A DNA stretch of 64,000 nucleotides. Origin: Gammaproteobacteria bacterium. Its GTDB lineage: Bacteria; Pseudomonadota; Gammaproteobacteria; Steroidobacterales; Woeseiaceae. The position numbers and the translations under genes were made by a program. The stretch lies in NCBI GenBank assembly GCA_009937505.1, contig JAACFJ010000012.1, positions 1-64,000 of the forward strand, written 5' to 3'. Under the pieces are notes generated by a model. The model did no database searches. It was not told where the DNA came from and saw only the letters and a list, made by a program, of their open reading frames with translations. Positions 20,962 to 31,779 of the stretch are shown piece after piece. Numbering within the stretch: the first letter of the stretch is position 1; every line of letters begins with the position of its first letter.

Positions 20962-22659
20962 ATGTCAACCAGGACAAAAAGCCTTTTCGCCGCCGCGTAC
21001 ATACTGCACGTGCTGTGGATCATTCTGCTGGCCAGCGTACCCCCGGTCAGCCGGGATGCATTGACGCATCATCTGGCGGTGCCGAAGCTCTGGGTCGAGG
21101 GCGGCGGAATCCACGAGCGGCCGGACATACTGTTCTCGTACTATCCGCAACTACTCGATGTCCTGTACATGGCACCGGTCGCGCTCGGCCACGACATTGC
21201 GGCAAAGTACCTGCATTTCGCATTCGCGCTGCTCACCGCAGTGCTCATCTTTCTTTTCGTGCGGCGAAGGCTCGGTCCATCATGGGCGGCACTCAGCGGA
21301 CTGATGTTCCTGACATTGCCGTTGATAGTGAAGTTGTCGGTGACCGTGTACGTGGATCTCGGGCTCATTTTCTTCACGACTGCAGCACTGTTCAGCGTCG
21401 CGATCTGGCTCGAGGAGACGGGCAAGACCCGCTGGCTGGTACTCGCAGCCGTTTGCAGCGGACTTGCCCTGGGCACGAAATACAACGCGCTGGTCTCCTT
21501 CCTGTTGCTGAGCCTGTTGCTGCCGTTTTTCTACCTGTTCCGGTTCCGGCGCGACAACCCGCACGCCGAGCAGCTCAATGCCGTGAAGTTCGGAGTGCTG
21601 TTTGTCGCAATCTCTCTCCTGGTGTTCTCGCCCTGGCTGGCTCGAAACTACAGTCTGACCGGCAATCCGCTGTACCCCTTGGCGCAGGGGGTGTTCGCCG
21701 GGCAGGCAGAGCAACTACCGTCGCCGGATCAGACGGCGAATGCCGAGGCGCATGCACGCGCCGCAATCGGGGAGCAGGCAGGGAAAGGCGAAAAGCCGCT
21801 CGGCCCCTTGTTGACGCGGCGGCTCGTGCATGAAGAAAGTTTGCCGTATACGCTCCTGATTCCATTGCGCATATTCTTCGAAGGCGAGGACGACAACCCG
21901 AAATACTTCGACGGCCGCCTGAACCCCATGTTGCTCTTGCTGCCGCTGGCATTACTCGTACTCGCAAGACGGGCGGGTATCGGGCACAGGGAACACCTCC
22001 TGTTGGGTACATATGCGGTGTTGATGATCGTGCTGGTGTTCCTGCTGACGGACATGCGGCTGCGCTGGGTTGCGACGATCGTGCCGCCGCTCGTGGTGCT
22101 TACAACCTGCGGCCTCTGGGCAATTCACCGGCAGCTCGCAGAACGATCTTCCTCGACAGGCAAGGCTCGCGCCGTGACGGGGCTCCTCGTCATCGCATAT
22201 TTCGTGCCGAACCTGCTCTATGCCCATGCACTGTTCGGCAAGATCGATCCCGTGCCGTATGTCACCGGCCAGGTGGACTATGCGTCATACGTTGACAGTC
22301 ATCGGCCGGAGTATGCGGCCATTTCGCTGGCTAACCAGCTGGTTGCAACTGACAAGAAGGTCCTGGGCCTGTATCTCGGAAATCGCCGCTACTACTTTTC
22401 CGTCGACGCGATCGTGGTGAACGCGGTATTTACCAGTGTCGCGGAGCGGTCGGAATCCGGCGACGGGATCGCGGATCGCCTGCTCGGGCTCGGCTACAGC
22501 CATATTGTCGTTCACACGGGTCTGTTTCGGCAGTGGCTGGGTTCGACGGATGAACGCACAGCTGCCCGGGTCAACGCATTCGCGGACGAACGCCTGAAGC
22601 AGCTTCTCTTCGACGATGGCTTCGGACTTTACGAAATCATGCCGCAAACGCCGCCGTGA
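20962..22659 (+). CDS. Membrane glycosyltransferase-like protein (GT39/PMT-like)
   Basis: Multi-TM; RDALTHHLAVPKLWV early acidic loop. Confidence 0.75.
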   Translation: MSTRTKSLFAAAYILHVLWIILLASVPPVSRDALTHHLAVPKLWVEGGGIHERPDILFSYYPQLLDVLYMAPVALGHDIAAKYLHFAFALLTAVLIFLFVRRRLGPSWAALSGLMFLTLPLIVKLSVTVYVDLGLIFFTTAALFSVAIWLEETGKTRWLVLAAVCSGLALGTKYNALVSFLLLSLLLPFFYLFRFRRDNPHAEQLNAVKFGVLFVAISLLVFSPWLARNYSLTGNPLYPLAQGVFAGQAEQLPSPDQTANAEAHARAAIGEQAGKGEKPLGPLLTRRLVHEESLPYTLLIPLRIFFEGEDDNPKYFDGRLNPMLLLLPLALLVLARRAGIGHREHLLLGTYAVLMIVLVFLLTDMRLRWVATIVPPLVVLTTCGLWAIHRQLAERSSSTGKARAVTGLLVIAYFVPNLLYAHALFGKIDPVPYVTGQVDYASYVDSHRPEYAAISLANQLVATDKKVLGLYLGNRRYYFSVDAIVVNAVFTSVAERSESGDGIADRLLGLGYSHIVVHTGLFRQWLGSTDERTAARVNAFADERLKQLLFDDGFGLYEIMPQTPP

Positions 22660-22745
22660 GGTGGCACGTGCCAGCGCGAAATTGTGACGCGAGTCACCTG
22701 TTTGCTGGGCGTAAAACACCATACTTGGCTTTGCCCGGAGCCAAT

Positions 22746-23228
22746 ATGATCCGATCACTGTCCATACTGTCGCTGACCTTCGGCCTGATCCTCACGGCGC
22801 ATGCCGACGTCTGGAAATGGGTTGACGCAAACGGCAAGACCCATTTCGTCGATACGATGAAGGCGATCTATACGTGGGTCGACGAAAACGGCAAGCGCCA
22901 CTATGCCGATACGCCCGGTCATGAAGACGCGGTCGGCGTGCAGCTGGTCTGGCATTCCGGCGGCACTCTCGATGAAGTGGAGAGCCCTGATGGTGACGAT
23001 GCCGGCGACGACTACGCGTACCCGGGCGAAACCGCCGAGGAGCGCGCCGAGCGCGAGGCGGCCGACGCCTACTACTGCAAGCGAGCCACCGAGATCTTCG
23101 AGTCCTACCTCAACGCACCCCGCCTGTATCGAAGCAACGATGCCGGCGAGCGCGAGTACCTCAGCGAGAAGGATGCCGCCGCCACGATCGCCGAAACGAA
23201 GGCGAGAATGGACGAGCTCTGCCGGTAG
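22746..23228 (+). CDS. DUF4124-type exported protein with duplicated motif
   Basis: WKWVDANGKTHFVDT and YTWVDENGKRHYADTP after signal peptide. Confidence 0.8.
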   Translation: MIRSLSILSLTFGLILTAHADVWKWVDANGKTHFVDTMKAIYTWVDENGKRHYADTPGHEDAVGVQLVWHSGGTLDEVESPDGDDAGDDYAYPGETAEERAEREAADAYYCKRATEIFESYLNAPRLYRSNDAGEREYLSEKDAAATIAETKARMDELCR

Positions 23229-23254
23229 CCGCCGTAACGTGGCGGCCGTTACGT

Positions 23255-23755
23255 CTACGTAGTCGCCGATCTTACAAATATCGCCTTGTCGATCTTTTCG
23301 AACGTGTCCTGGTATAACGCAGGTTCCTGCACCGGCTGCGATTGCCGGGGTCCGCTCGAGAAATTCACGATGTTGTCAACGAAGTTCAGGCGAATCCTCA
23401 CGAGTCCCGACGGCATTTTTTCCACGAACGCCGTTGCCCGCCTGTGCGTCGCACCCCTCGTGTCGGTACCGGAAAATACTTGCGCCAGCAGGTCGCTCAT
23501 TTCCATTTCATGACGTTGCGTCGGACCGGTCGCAGTAATGAGCCCGGTGTCGAAGTCGCCGTCGTCAATAATGAAACCGAGGTCCTGGAACACGGACATC
23601 GTGGCCGAGAACGCGGCGCGTTTGCTCGTCTCGAATTCTCTTGCCTGGTAGGCCTGCAATTCGACCCCGCTTTTTGCGGCGGGCGGTGCCGATGCGCAAC
23701 CGCCCACGAGCAAAGCGAGGATCGTGATCAACGGAATGCTGGAGTAGGTTTTCAT
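23255..23755 (-). CDS. Hypothetical lipoprotein
   Basis: Lipobox LALLVGGCASA. Confidence 0.8.
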   Translation of the reverse strand: MKTYSSIPLITILALLVGGCASAPPAAKSGVELQAYQAREFETSKRAAFSATMSVFQDLGFIIDDGDFDTGLITATGPTQRHEMEMSDLLAQVFSGTDTRGATHRRATAFVEKMPSGLVRIRLNFVDNIVNFSSGPRQSQPVQEPALYQDTFEKIDKAIFVRSATT

Positions 23756-23777
23756 CTCGGCCTCCTCTGGTAGCTTG

Positions 23778-24215
23778 TCAGAAACTCGAGGTGCGGTAGG
23801 AGAAGTCACGCACGAGGCCGGCGTCGTCGAACTTGACGATCACCGTCAGGGTGCGCTGCGATGAGCTGCGGGCGCCGGCATTCTTGCTGCCGCCCCCCGC
23901 ACCGCCCCCGGAGCTGCCTATCACGAGCCCGGCGACGACACCGCTGCTGCGCGAGTACGAGACGTCGCTGGATATCTTGTCCCAGATCCAGACCTCGTTG
24001 CGGTCTGCGTCCGTGGACACGATGTTCGGTGCGCCGAGTATCGCGGCGACCTCGGCAGTCGGCATGCCGACCCTGATTTCGCGCTGCACCATACCGACGG
24101 TAACCCGGTCGACGTTATCGTCCTGTACCTCGGCGCGATGCTGCGTCGCGCTGCAACCCGGCAATGTGATCGCCGCGGCCGCAAGTAGCGACAACGAGAC
24201 AATACTGGTTTTCAT
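23778..24215 (-). CDS. Lipoprotein, SmpA/OmlA (BamE-like) fold
   Basis: Lipobox ITLPGCSA; IRVGMPTAEVAAILGAPNIV. Confidence 0.75.
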   Translation of the reverse strand: MKTSIVSLSLLAAAAITLPGCSATQHRAEVQDDNVDRVTVGMVQREIRVGMPTAEVAAILGAPNIVSTDADRNEVWIWDKISSDVSYSRSSGVVAGLVIGSSGGGAGGGSKNAGARSSSQRTLTVIVKFDDAGLVRDFSYRTSSF

Positions 24216-24321
24216 GGTGATCTCCTTTGCGTGCCGTTATTCGACGGGAATATCATCGAACATGGCGCCGACAAAGGCCTGCGGGACTGCTGATTGTTTA
24301 CTGAGGTTTTTGTGAGGCGGG

Positions 24322-26055
24322 CTAGAAGCTGCGTTTGGCTTCCAGCAGGATCTGCACGCTGTCGATCGACGGGTCGCCGTCCAGAGGAAACGCGAAATCC
24401 AGGTGGGCGACCTTGTTGGTGCTGAAACGGGTGGGCGCGAAGCGAAACCCGAAGCCGACGTCTTTTAGCCAGCCGTAATTCCGTTCGCCGATGGGGTTCT
24501 CTCCCCAGGTGCGTCCGACGTCGGCGAATATCGCGCCGCCGACGCGGAACAGGCGCCAGGGGTACCAGTCGGTGAAGTAGCGTTGCTCGATCGAGAACAG
24601 CATCTTCGAGTCGCCCGTCTGGTAGCGCAGCGGGTAGCCGCGGAGGCCGGATTTGCCACCGAGCTGCACCGGATTATCCAGGTCGAGGTCATGCCCAACG
24701 GCGCCTGAGAGTTTCATGAAGAACAGCCGCTTTTCCGACTGCCGGTGGTAGAAGCCCGCCCGGATCGACGTGATCGCATTCTTGCTGTTGCCGCCCTCGC
24801 GCCGGCCGCTCGTTGCGGCGGTGAGCAGCAACGCGGTCTTTTCCAGCGAGCCGAAACCGAGATTGAGCGCGGCGGATACGATCAGCGCGTCGCGATCGGC
24901 GCCAAAGCTCTCGTCCGCCCAGCCGACAGACGCCGAAAGGCGCGTGCCCATGTAGAAATCTTCGGTGCGACCGATCTGATTGGTGTTGCTCGTCGTGCTG
25001 AACTCGTCCTGCAGGACTTCGAGCCCCAGGAACGGGTATACCAGCTTGCGGTCCTCCGGGATAACGGCGGGCAGCGTGGGATCGACAGCTTCCGAGAACC
25101 GGTTGTCATCGAAGACATAGCCGGCGCTCCAGCGCCGCACCCAGCCGTCCCTGAGACCCGCCGACCAGCCGCCGAAGCCCGTCACGTAGTCGCGCTCGTG
25201 GCGGTACTCCGCAGTTTCGTCTCCCAGCCGGTAGAGCGCCGTGCGGCGGTCGTCGAACGAGACCCAGCCGCCACCCGACCAGCGTGCATCCAGCGCGTGA
25301 AATGGCCGGACGATGGATAGCAACTGGGTTTCGCCGTCGGAGTTGTCAGCAAGGCGCAGGAACATCGAGACCCAGCTGCTGCCCAGGTTCCTGTCCTCGA
25401 AATCGAACTGCGTGGACGTTCGATCAACATTGTCGATCCACTTCAGCCGCAGAAGCTGACCCCGGCCCAGGAGGTTGGTCTCCTCGATTCCGAGGGCCGT
25501 CCGGTTCTCGCCGCCGCTGCGGGAAAACGATACGTCGGGCGTCAGCGACCAGACATCCTGCGTCGTGACCTTCACATCGACAACGCCGTTCTCGTACCTG
25601 ATGGGCTCGATCCTTGCGTCGTAAATGAAGCGGTTAGACCGCACGATTCGCTCGGTTTCCTCGAGCAGGCGGCCGGAGTAGGCGTCGCCATCCTCGAACA
25701 GCAACTGGTTACGAATGACGCGGTCGCGGGTAATGATGTGCAGCCGGTTCGCCCAGCGGTAGAGCCACTTGTTCTCTTTCGGATCCGAAAGATCGAATAT
25801 GTTGCGTTTCTCGAGCACAATATTGCCGATGACGGCATCGGCCGCTTCGAGGTCTCCGTCTTTCGGCACGGGCGCCGCGACCATCACTTCCCGGCCTTCC
25901 AGGGTCGGTGCCTGCTGCGCACCCGATTGCGGCCCCCATGCGATGAGCAACAGCAAAAGGATGGAGCTGTGCCGGCCCAAACGAATATTGTCGGTAACGC
26001 GATGTCGCATGGCGAGATTCTTGAAGTTCACGGCTGCAGTTGCCGACGCAACCAT
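24322..26055 (-). CDS. Outer-membrane beta-barrel, BamA/TamA (D15 surface antigen)-like
   Basis: POTRA-like N-terminus; LGGKSGLRGYPLRYQTGDSK; C-terminal aromatic residue (KRSF). Confidence 0.85.
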   Translation of the reverse strand: MVASATAAVNFKNLAMRHRVTDNIRLGRHSSILLLLLIAWGPQSGAQQAPTLEGREVMVAAPVPKDGDLEAADAVIGNIVLEKRNIFDLSDPKENKWLYRWANRLHIITRDRVIRNQLLFEDGDAYSGRLLEETERIVRSNRFIYDARIEPIRYENGVVDVKVTTQDVWSLTPDVSFSRSGGENRTALGIEETNLLGRGQLLRLKWIDNVDRTSTQFDFEDRNLGSSWVSMFLRLADNSDGETQLLSIVRPFHALDARWSGGGWVSFDDRRTALYRLGDETAEYRHERDYVTGFGGWSAGLRDGWVRRWSAGYVFDDNRFSEAVDPTLPAVIPEDRKLVYPFLGLEVLQDEFSTTSNTNQIGRTEDFYMGTRLSASVGWADESFGADRDALIVSAALNLGFGSLEKTALLLTAATSGRREGGNSKNAITSIRAGFYHRQSEKRLFFMKLSGAVGHDLDLDNPVQLGGKSGLRGYPLRYQTGDSKMLFSIEQRYFTDWYPWRLFRVGGAIFADVGRTWGENPIGERNYGWLKDVGFGFRFAPTRFSTNKVAHLDFAFPLDGDPSIDSVQILLEAKRSF

Positions 26056-26135
26056 TTGCTCGGCGCGTTCAGCGCTACGTCAATCTTTCCGATCCAGTAT
26101 AATCGGCCATCCGCGCTTTGTAGACCTCGGATGTC

Positions 26136-26342
26136 ATGGAAGAAAGCCTGCTCGAACTAGGCACGATGCTCTTGATCGCCGGTATGGGAACGGTATTCGT
26201 GTTCCTGACCGTGCTGGTTGGGGCTATGTCTCTCATGGCGAACGTAGTAAGTAGACTCCAGCCCGCGGCGCCCGATGATCATGTTACTCATGAAGAGGTA
26301 GCTGCGATCGCCGCAGCCATTCGCCGGCACCGCCAATCCTGA
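26136..26342 (+). CDS. oadG: Oxaloacetate decarboxylase gamma subunit
   Basis: Single-TM small protein immediately upstream of oadA. Confidence 0.85.
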   Translation: MEESLLELGTMLLIAGMGTVFVFLTVLVGAMSLMANVVSRLQPAAPDDHVTHEEVAAIAAAIRRHRQS

Positions 26343-26362
26343 TTGACCTGATATAGAAACCT

Positions 26363-28138
26363 ATGAGCGAAAAGAAACCACTCGGTATCACCGAACTTGT
26401 GCTGCGTGACGCGCACCAGAGCTTGCTGGCGACGCGTATGCGGATCGACGATATGCTGCCCGTTGCCGGCAAGCTCGACAAGATCGGGTTCTGGTCGATC
26501 GAGTCGTGGGGCGGGGCGACATTCGACGCCTGCATTCGCTATCTCGGCGAGGACCCTTGGGAGCGCATCCGCCTTCTCAAAGCGGCCATGCCCAATACGC
26601 CGCAACAGATGTTATTTCGTGGCCAGAATATTCTCGGCTACCGGCATTACGCCGACGACCTGGTCGAGAAGTTCGTCGAGCGCTGTGCCGTCAACGGCGT
26701 CGATGTCTTCCGCATCTTCGATGCGCTGAATGACCTCAGGAACCTGGAGACGGCGGTCAAAGCCACGGTCGCGGTCGGTAAGCATGCCCAGGGCACCATC
26801 TCGTACACCGTGAGCCCCGTGCACACGATCGATTTGTGGGTCGATCTCGGCAAGCGTATCGAGGACATGGGTGCCCACTCGATCTGCATCAAGGATATGG
26901 CCGGGCTGTTGCGTCCGTATGTCGCGTTCGAACTCGTCAGCCGGCTCAAGGAAGCGGTCGACATCCCGATTCACATGCAGTGCCATGCAACGACCGGTTT
27001 GTCCACGGCAACCTGCGTGAAAGCGGCGGAGGCAGGCATCGACAACATCGATACGGCGATTTCGTCGATGAGCATGACTTACGGTCACTCACCAACAGAG
27101 TCCCTGGTATCGATACTGGAAGGCACGGATCGTGACACCGGTCTCGATCTGCAGGCGCTCGAGGAGGTTGCCGCCTATTTCCGCGAGGTACGCAAGAAAT
27201 ACGCGAAATTCGAAGGCGGGCTCAAGGGCGTCGATTCCCGAATACTGGTTGCCCAGGTCCCCGGCGGCATGCTGACGAACCTCGAGAACCAGCTACGCGA
27301 ACAGAATGCCGGCGACAAGCTCGATGCGGTACTTGAGGAGATCCCCCAGGTGCGCCGTGATCTCGGCATGCTGCCACTCGTAACGCCGACATCCCAGATC
27401 GTGGGAACCCAGGCGGTCATCAATGTTCTCTCCGGTTCCCGCTACACCACTATTACCAAGGAGACTGCGGGAGTCCTGAAGGGCGAGTACGGTGCGACAC
27501 CGGCCGAGGTGAACAAGGAGCTGCAGGCGCGGGTGCTCGAGGGTGCCGAGCCGGTAACCTGTCGCCCTGCCGACCTGCTCGAGCCGGAACTCGAGTTGCA
27601 GACCGAGAAACTCAGTCATATAGCGATCGAGAAAAAGATTAATCTCGCGTCCGACGTCATCGATGATGTCCTGACCTATGCGCTGTTTCCGCAGATCGGC
27701 ATCCGCTTCCTGCAGAACCGCGGCAAACCGGACGCCTTCGAGCCGCCGCCTGGCATCGAGGCGCCGCCGCCCCCCGCCGCGCCGGCCCCCGCTGCACAGG
27801 GACCGGCCGTTTACTCGGTCCGGGTGAACGGCAGGGAATTTACGGTCGAGGTGGCGGAGGACGGCCAACTCGCCGATCTCAGCCCGGCGCCGGCGGGGCC
27901 GAATGTTGCGCCCCGATCGTCTGGCGAAGCAGTGAAAGCAGTGCTCGCGGGCAATGTCTTCAAGGTGAATGTCGCGCCAGGTGACCGTGTCGAGAAAGGG
28001 CAGCCGCTACTCGTGGTCGAGGCGATGAAGATGGAGACCGCGGTAAGCGCGCCGAGCGCCGGGACGATCAGCGACGTGTTCGTCCGCGAAGGTGACGTCG
28101 TCGCCGTGGGTGACCCGCTCGTTGCCATCGCGGGCTGA
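26363..28138 (+). CDS. oadA: Oxaloacetate decarboxylase alpha subunit with C-terminal biotinyl domain
   Basis: [14 protein letters not shown]; biotin site [11 protein letters not shown]. Confidence 0.96.
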   Translation: MSEKKPLGITELVLRDAHQSLLATRMRIDDMLPVAGKLDKIGFWSIESWGGATFDACIRYLGEDPWERIRLLKAAMPNTPQQMLFRGQNILGYRHYADDLVEKFVERCAVNGVDVFRIFDALNDLRNLETAVKATVAVGKHAQGTISYTVSPVHTIDLWVDLGKRIEDMGAHSICIKDMAGLLRPYVAFELVSRLKEAVDIPIHMQCHATTGLSTATCVKAAEAGIDNIDTAISSMSMTYGHSPTESLVSILEGTDRDTGLDLQALEEVAAYFREVRKKYAKFEGGLKGVDSRILVAQVPGGMLTNLENQLREQNAGDKLDAVLEEIPQVRRDLGMLPLVTPTSQIVGTQAVINVLSGSRYTTITKETAGVLKGEYGATPAEVNKELQARVLEGAEPVTCRPADLLEPELELQTEKLSHIAIEKKINLASDVIDDVLTYALFPQIGIRFLQNRGKPDAFEPPPGIEAPPPPAAPAPAAQGPAVYSVRVNGREFTVEVAEDGQLADLSPAPAGPNVAPRSSGEAVKAVLAGNVFKVNVAPGDRVEKGQPLLVVEAMKMETAVSAPSAGTISDVFVREGDVVAVGDPLVAIAG

Positions 28139-29268
28139 TGGAGCTGATCCTCGAAATCTGGCGCGGCTCAGGCCTATATCAGATCACGGGCGGGCAGGCC
28201 GCCATGCTTCTCATCTGCCTCGGCCTTCTGTACCTGGGTATCGTCAGGAAGTTCGAGCCGCTGCTGCTGGTCACCATCGGCTTCGGCGGGCTACTGAGCA
28301 ACATCCCGGGCGCCGGGATCGCCGAGCCTGGCGGATTGCTCTACCTGACTTACGAGGTAGGCATCAAGACGGGCGCGTTTCCGTTGATTATTTTCATGGG
28401 GGTCGGCGCGCTAACCGATTTCGGGCCTTTGCTCGCTAATCCACGCACCCTGTTCCTGGGCGCCGCGGCGCAGTTCGGCATCTTCGCAACGCTGCTCGGC
28501 GCGCTTGGCATGACAGAACTCGGCGTGATGGACTTCACCCTGAAGGAAGCGGCCGCTATCGGTATCATCGGAGGCGCGGACGGGCCGACGGCAATTTACG
28601 TATCGGGCATGCTCGCGCCGCAGCTGCTGGGCGCGATTGCCGTCGCGGCGTATTCCTACATGGCATTGGTCCCGATCATCCAGCCGCCGATAATGCGGCT
28701 GCTCACGACCGAAGACGAGCGCAAGATTCATATGGTGCAGCTGCGCGATGTGTCGAAGACCGAGCGCATCCTGTTTCCCATATTGTTGTTGCTGCTGGTT
28801 GCATTGTTGTTGCCGACGGCGGCGCCGCTGCTCGGCATGCTGGCATTCGGCAACCTGATGCGTGAATGCGGTGTCGTGGATCGACTGTCCGACACCACGC
28901 AGAATGCGCTCATCAATATCGTGACGATATTCCTCGGGCTCTCGGTGGGATCCAAGCTCAGCGCCGATCAGTTCCTGTCGGTCGAAACGTTGGGCATCCT
29001 CTTGCTCGGCGTCGTCGCATTCGCGATCGGTACGGCCAGCGGTGTGCTCATGGGCAAGGTCATGAACAAGGTTTCGCACAACCCGATCAACCCGCTGATC
29101 GGTGCCGCCGGCGTTTCGGCAGTACCGATGGCGGCCCGCGTCGCCAACAAGGTCGGCCTGGAAGCCAACCCGCACAATATCCTGCTGATGCATGCCATGG
29201 GGCCGAACGTCGCCGGCGTCATCGGCTCGGCTATAGCCGCCGGCATCATGATCATGTTCACCACGTAG
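28138..29268 (+). CDS. oadB: Oxaloacetate decarboxylase beta subunit (Na+ pump)
   Basis: [36 protein letters not shown]. Confidence 0.96.
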   Translation: MELILEIWRGSGLYQITGGQAAMLLICLGLLYLGIVRKFEPLLLVTIGFGGLLSNIPGAGIAEPGGLLYLTYEVGIKTGAFPLIIFMGVGALTDFGPLLANPRTLFLGAAAQFGIFATLLGALGMTELGVMDFTLKEAAAIGIIGGADGPTAIYVSGMLAPQLLGAIAVAAYSYMALVPIIQPPIMRLLTTEDERKIHMVQLRDVSKTERILFPILLLLLVALLLPTAAPLLGMLAFGNLMRECGVVDRLSDTTQNALINIVTIFLGLSVGSKLSADQFLSVETLGILLLGVVAFAIGTASGVLMGKVMNKVSHNPINPLIGAAGVSAVPMAARVANKVGLEANPHNILLMHAMGPNVAGVIGSAIAAGIMIMFTT

Positions 29269-29389
29269 GAAAAACCTCAGCCAGCGTCATACGGCGTTGA
29301 AACCCACCTCGAAATGCTCATGTACGTGCCGGGTACACTGCGCTTCCTCGGTTGCTTTCGCCCCGCCGCAGTCTGGATCGCATTTCCCG

Positions 29390-30820
29390 TTAGGCGGCGG
29401 CTTTTACGCCAGTCTTGTGCACGTAGTGGTCGGCGAGTACCTGTGCGACGCAGCTCGTGACGCGCTTGCCGGTATCGATGTGCAGGAATTCGTTGGGACC
29501 GTGCGCATTCGAATTCGGCCCCAGCAGGCCCGTGATCAGGAACTGCGCTTCGGGAAATTTCTCGCCCAGCATGCCCATGAACGGGATCGTGCCCCCGGTG
29601 CCCATATACATCGACGGTTTGCTGAAGAACGCCTGTGAGGCTTTCTGCATGGACGCTTCGAGCCACTCTGCGACAGGCGGTGCGTTCCACCCGGCCATGG
29701 TCGATTCGACGTGGAACGACACCTTCGACAGCGGCGGCGTATCGGCTTCGAGAATTTCCTGCACGGTCTTTGCGGCATCGCCGGCGTCGCAGGTGGGCGG
29801 CAGGCGGAACGACAGTTTCAAGGTGTTGAACGGCAGCAGCGTGTTGCCCGCGTCGACAAGTGCGGGCAGGCCCGCAGCGCCGGTCACGCTCATGGTCGGC
29901 CGCCAGGTGTTGTTCAGCAACAGCTCGTACGGCGATTCGCTGGGGGCTGCATCTTCCAGCGCCCACGGGTACTTGCTGTAGACGCCTTTACCCAGCGTCC
30001 CGGCTGCAAGCTTCGCCTGCTCGATGCGCTGCTCCGGGATATCGGCGTGCAGGGCTTCCGGCTTGAGCTGGCCGCTGTCCTCGTCCTCGATGCGGCTCAA
30101 CAGCTTGCGCAGGATGCGGAAACTCGACGGCACGATGCCGCCGGCGCTGCCGGAGTGTACGCCCTCGGTGAGCACATCGGCGCGCAGGGTGCCCGTCAGG
30201 TTGCCGCGCAACGAGGTCGTGCACCACAGCTGCTCGTAGTTGCCGCACTCGGCATCGAGACAGACCACCAGGTCCGGCGAACCGATGCGGTCCTCGAGTT
30301 TCTCGATGTAGTAGGGCAGGTCGAAGCTGCCCGACTCCTCGCAGCCCTCGATCAACACGACGCAGCGTGCATGCGGGATGCCCTGTTCCTGCAGGGCACG
30401 AATGGCGGTCAGCGAGCCGAACACGGCGTAGCCGTCGTCTGCGCCGCCGCGGCCATAGAGTTTGCCGTCCCGGATCGTCGGCTCCCAGGGATCGAGATCC
30501 TCGGCCCAGCCGCTGAACTCAGGTTGCTTGTCGTAATGGCCGTACAGGAGCACCACGTCGTCCGAGTCCCCGGGGATCTCGGCAAAGAGCACGGGCGTGC
30601 GCCCCTCGATCCGCACGATCTCGACCGACATGCCCTTGACAGGTTGGGTCTTGCACCAGGCCTCGAGCTGCTGCACCGCCTTCTCCATATGGCCGTGCTT
30701 CTCCCAGTCGGGATCGAAGTGCGGGGATTTGTTCGGTAGTTTGATGTAGTCGCAGAGCTCGGGAATGATCGAGCTGTCCCACATGTCGTTTACGAAATTT
30801 TCGGTTTTCCTGTTGTCCAT
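29390..30820 (-). CDS. M20 family metallopeptidase/dipeptidase
   Basis: LLYGHYDKQPE, GRGGADDGYA, EGCEESGS. Confidence 0.94.
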   Translation of the reverse strand: MDNRKTENFVNDMWDSSIIPELCDYIKLPNKSPHFDPDWEKHGHMEKAVQQLEAWCKTQPVKGMSVEIVRIEGRTPVLFAEIPGDSDDVVLLYGHYDKQPEFSGWAEDLDPWEPTIRDGKLYGRGGADDGYAVFGSLTAIRALQEQGIPHARCVVLIEGCEESGSFDLPYYIEKLEDRIGSPDLVVCLDAECGNYEQLWCTTSLRGNLTGTLRADVLTEGVHSGSAGGIVPSSFRILRKLLSRIEDEDSGQLKPEALHADIPEQRIEQAKLAAGTLGKGVYSKYPWALEDAAPSESPYELLLNNTWRPTMSVTGAAGLPALVDAGNTLLPFNTLKLSFRLPPTCDAGDAAKTVQEILEADTPPLSKVSFHVESTMAGWNAPPVAEWLEASMQKASQAFFSKPSMYMGTGGTIPFMGMLGEKFPEAQFLITGLLGPNSNAHGPNEFLHIDTGKRVTSCVAQVLADHYVHKTGVKAAA

Positions 30821-30824
30821 TTTT

Positions 30825-31706
30825 CTATTCCGATGTCAGGTCGCGGTAGTGAGTTTGTGTCATCCGCTCCGTCGTGATGAAGCTCCAGTTGTAATCGTCG
30901 TGGTAGTCGGCGAGGGGATTGGCAGCCAGGATCTCCTCCTCTGACATGCCCTGGTCGACGAGCGCCTTGACGCGTTTGCGACCGTCCACGAGAACGGCGA
31001 GGTTGCGTTCGACGTCGGCCTTGGTCGCCACAGGATCGCCGTGACCCGCGAGTACCAACGTGTCGTCGTCGGCCATGTCGATGAGCTGCTGTTGTGCAGC
31101 GATAAAGCCTGCGATGCTGCCACCACCATCGAGATCGACGTACGGGAAGATGCCGTTGAAGAGCACGTCGCCCGCGTGGATGACGTTGGCTTCGGGAAAG
31201 TGAATGGCGCCGTCACCGTCCGTGTGTGCATGCGGTAAATGAAAGACTTTCGCAATCTTGCCGTTGACGTGGAACGTTACCGTCTCGGAAAAGGTGAGCA
31301 CCGGTATTCCAGCAGCCCCACCGGCATCCCCGGGTTTCTCGAGGAGCCGCTTGCGCAGGTTGTCATGGGCAACGACGAGCGTGCCGTCTTTCGCCAGCTG
31401 CGCGTTGCCACCCGTGTGGTCACCGTGATAATGCGTGTTGATCACGAAATCGACGGGTTTGCCCGCGATCGCGGCGACAGCATCAATAAGAGCCGGTGCT
31501 GTCGGCACCATGGCGTCATCGATGAGCACGACATGCTCGTCACCAACCATGACGCTCACGTTGCCACCGACGAATTTCTCGCCCGCGCCGTAAATCACAT
31601 GGATGCCCGGAGACACCTCTTTGCTGGTGAAGGGATTCGCGGCTTCCTGTGCGTGTGCCGATATGGCGAACACGAGACAGCAAATCGCAAGGGTACGCTT
31701 TGTCAT
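30825..31706 (-). CDS. MBL-fold metallo-hydrolase (exported)
   Basis: Signal peptide; NTHYHGDHTGGNAQL, LAGHGDP. Confidence 0.93.
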   Translation of the reverse strand: MTKRTLAICCLVFAISAHAQEAANPFTSKEVSPGIHVIYGAGEKFVGGNVSVMVGDEHVVLIDDAMVPTAPALIDAVAAIAGKPVDFVINTHYHGDHTGGNAQLAKDGTLVVAHDNLRKRLLEKPGDAGGAAGIPVLTFSETVTFHVNGKIAKVFHLPHAHTDGDGAIHFPEANVIHAGDVLFNGIFPYVDLDGGGSIAGFIAAQQQLIDMADDDTLVLAGHGDPVATKADVERNLAVLVDGRKRVKALVDQGMSEEEILAANPLADYHDDYNWSFITTERMTQTHYRDLTSE

Positions 31707-31779
31707 CGACGCTCTCCGGAGCTGATTCGGGAACCACATAGTGTTCACGAATCGCGCCTGATTCTCCACCCCCGCAGGC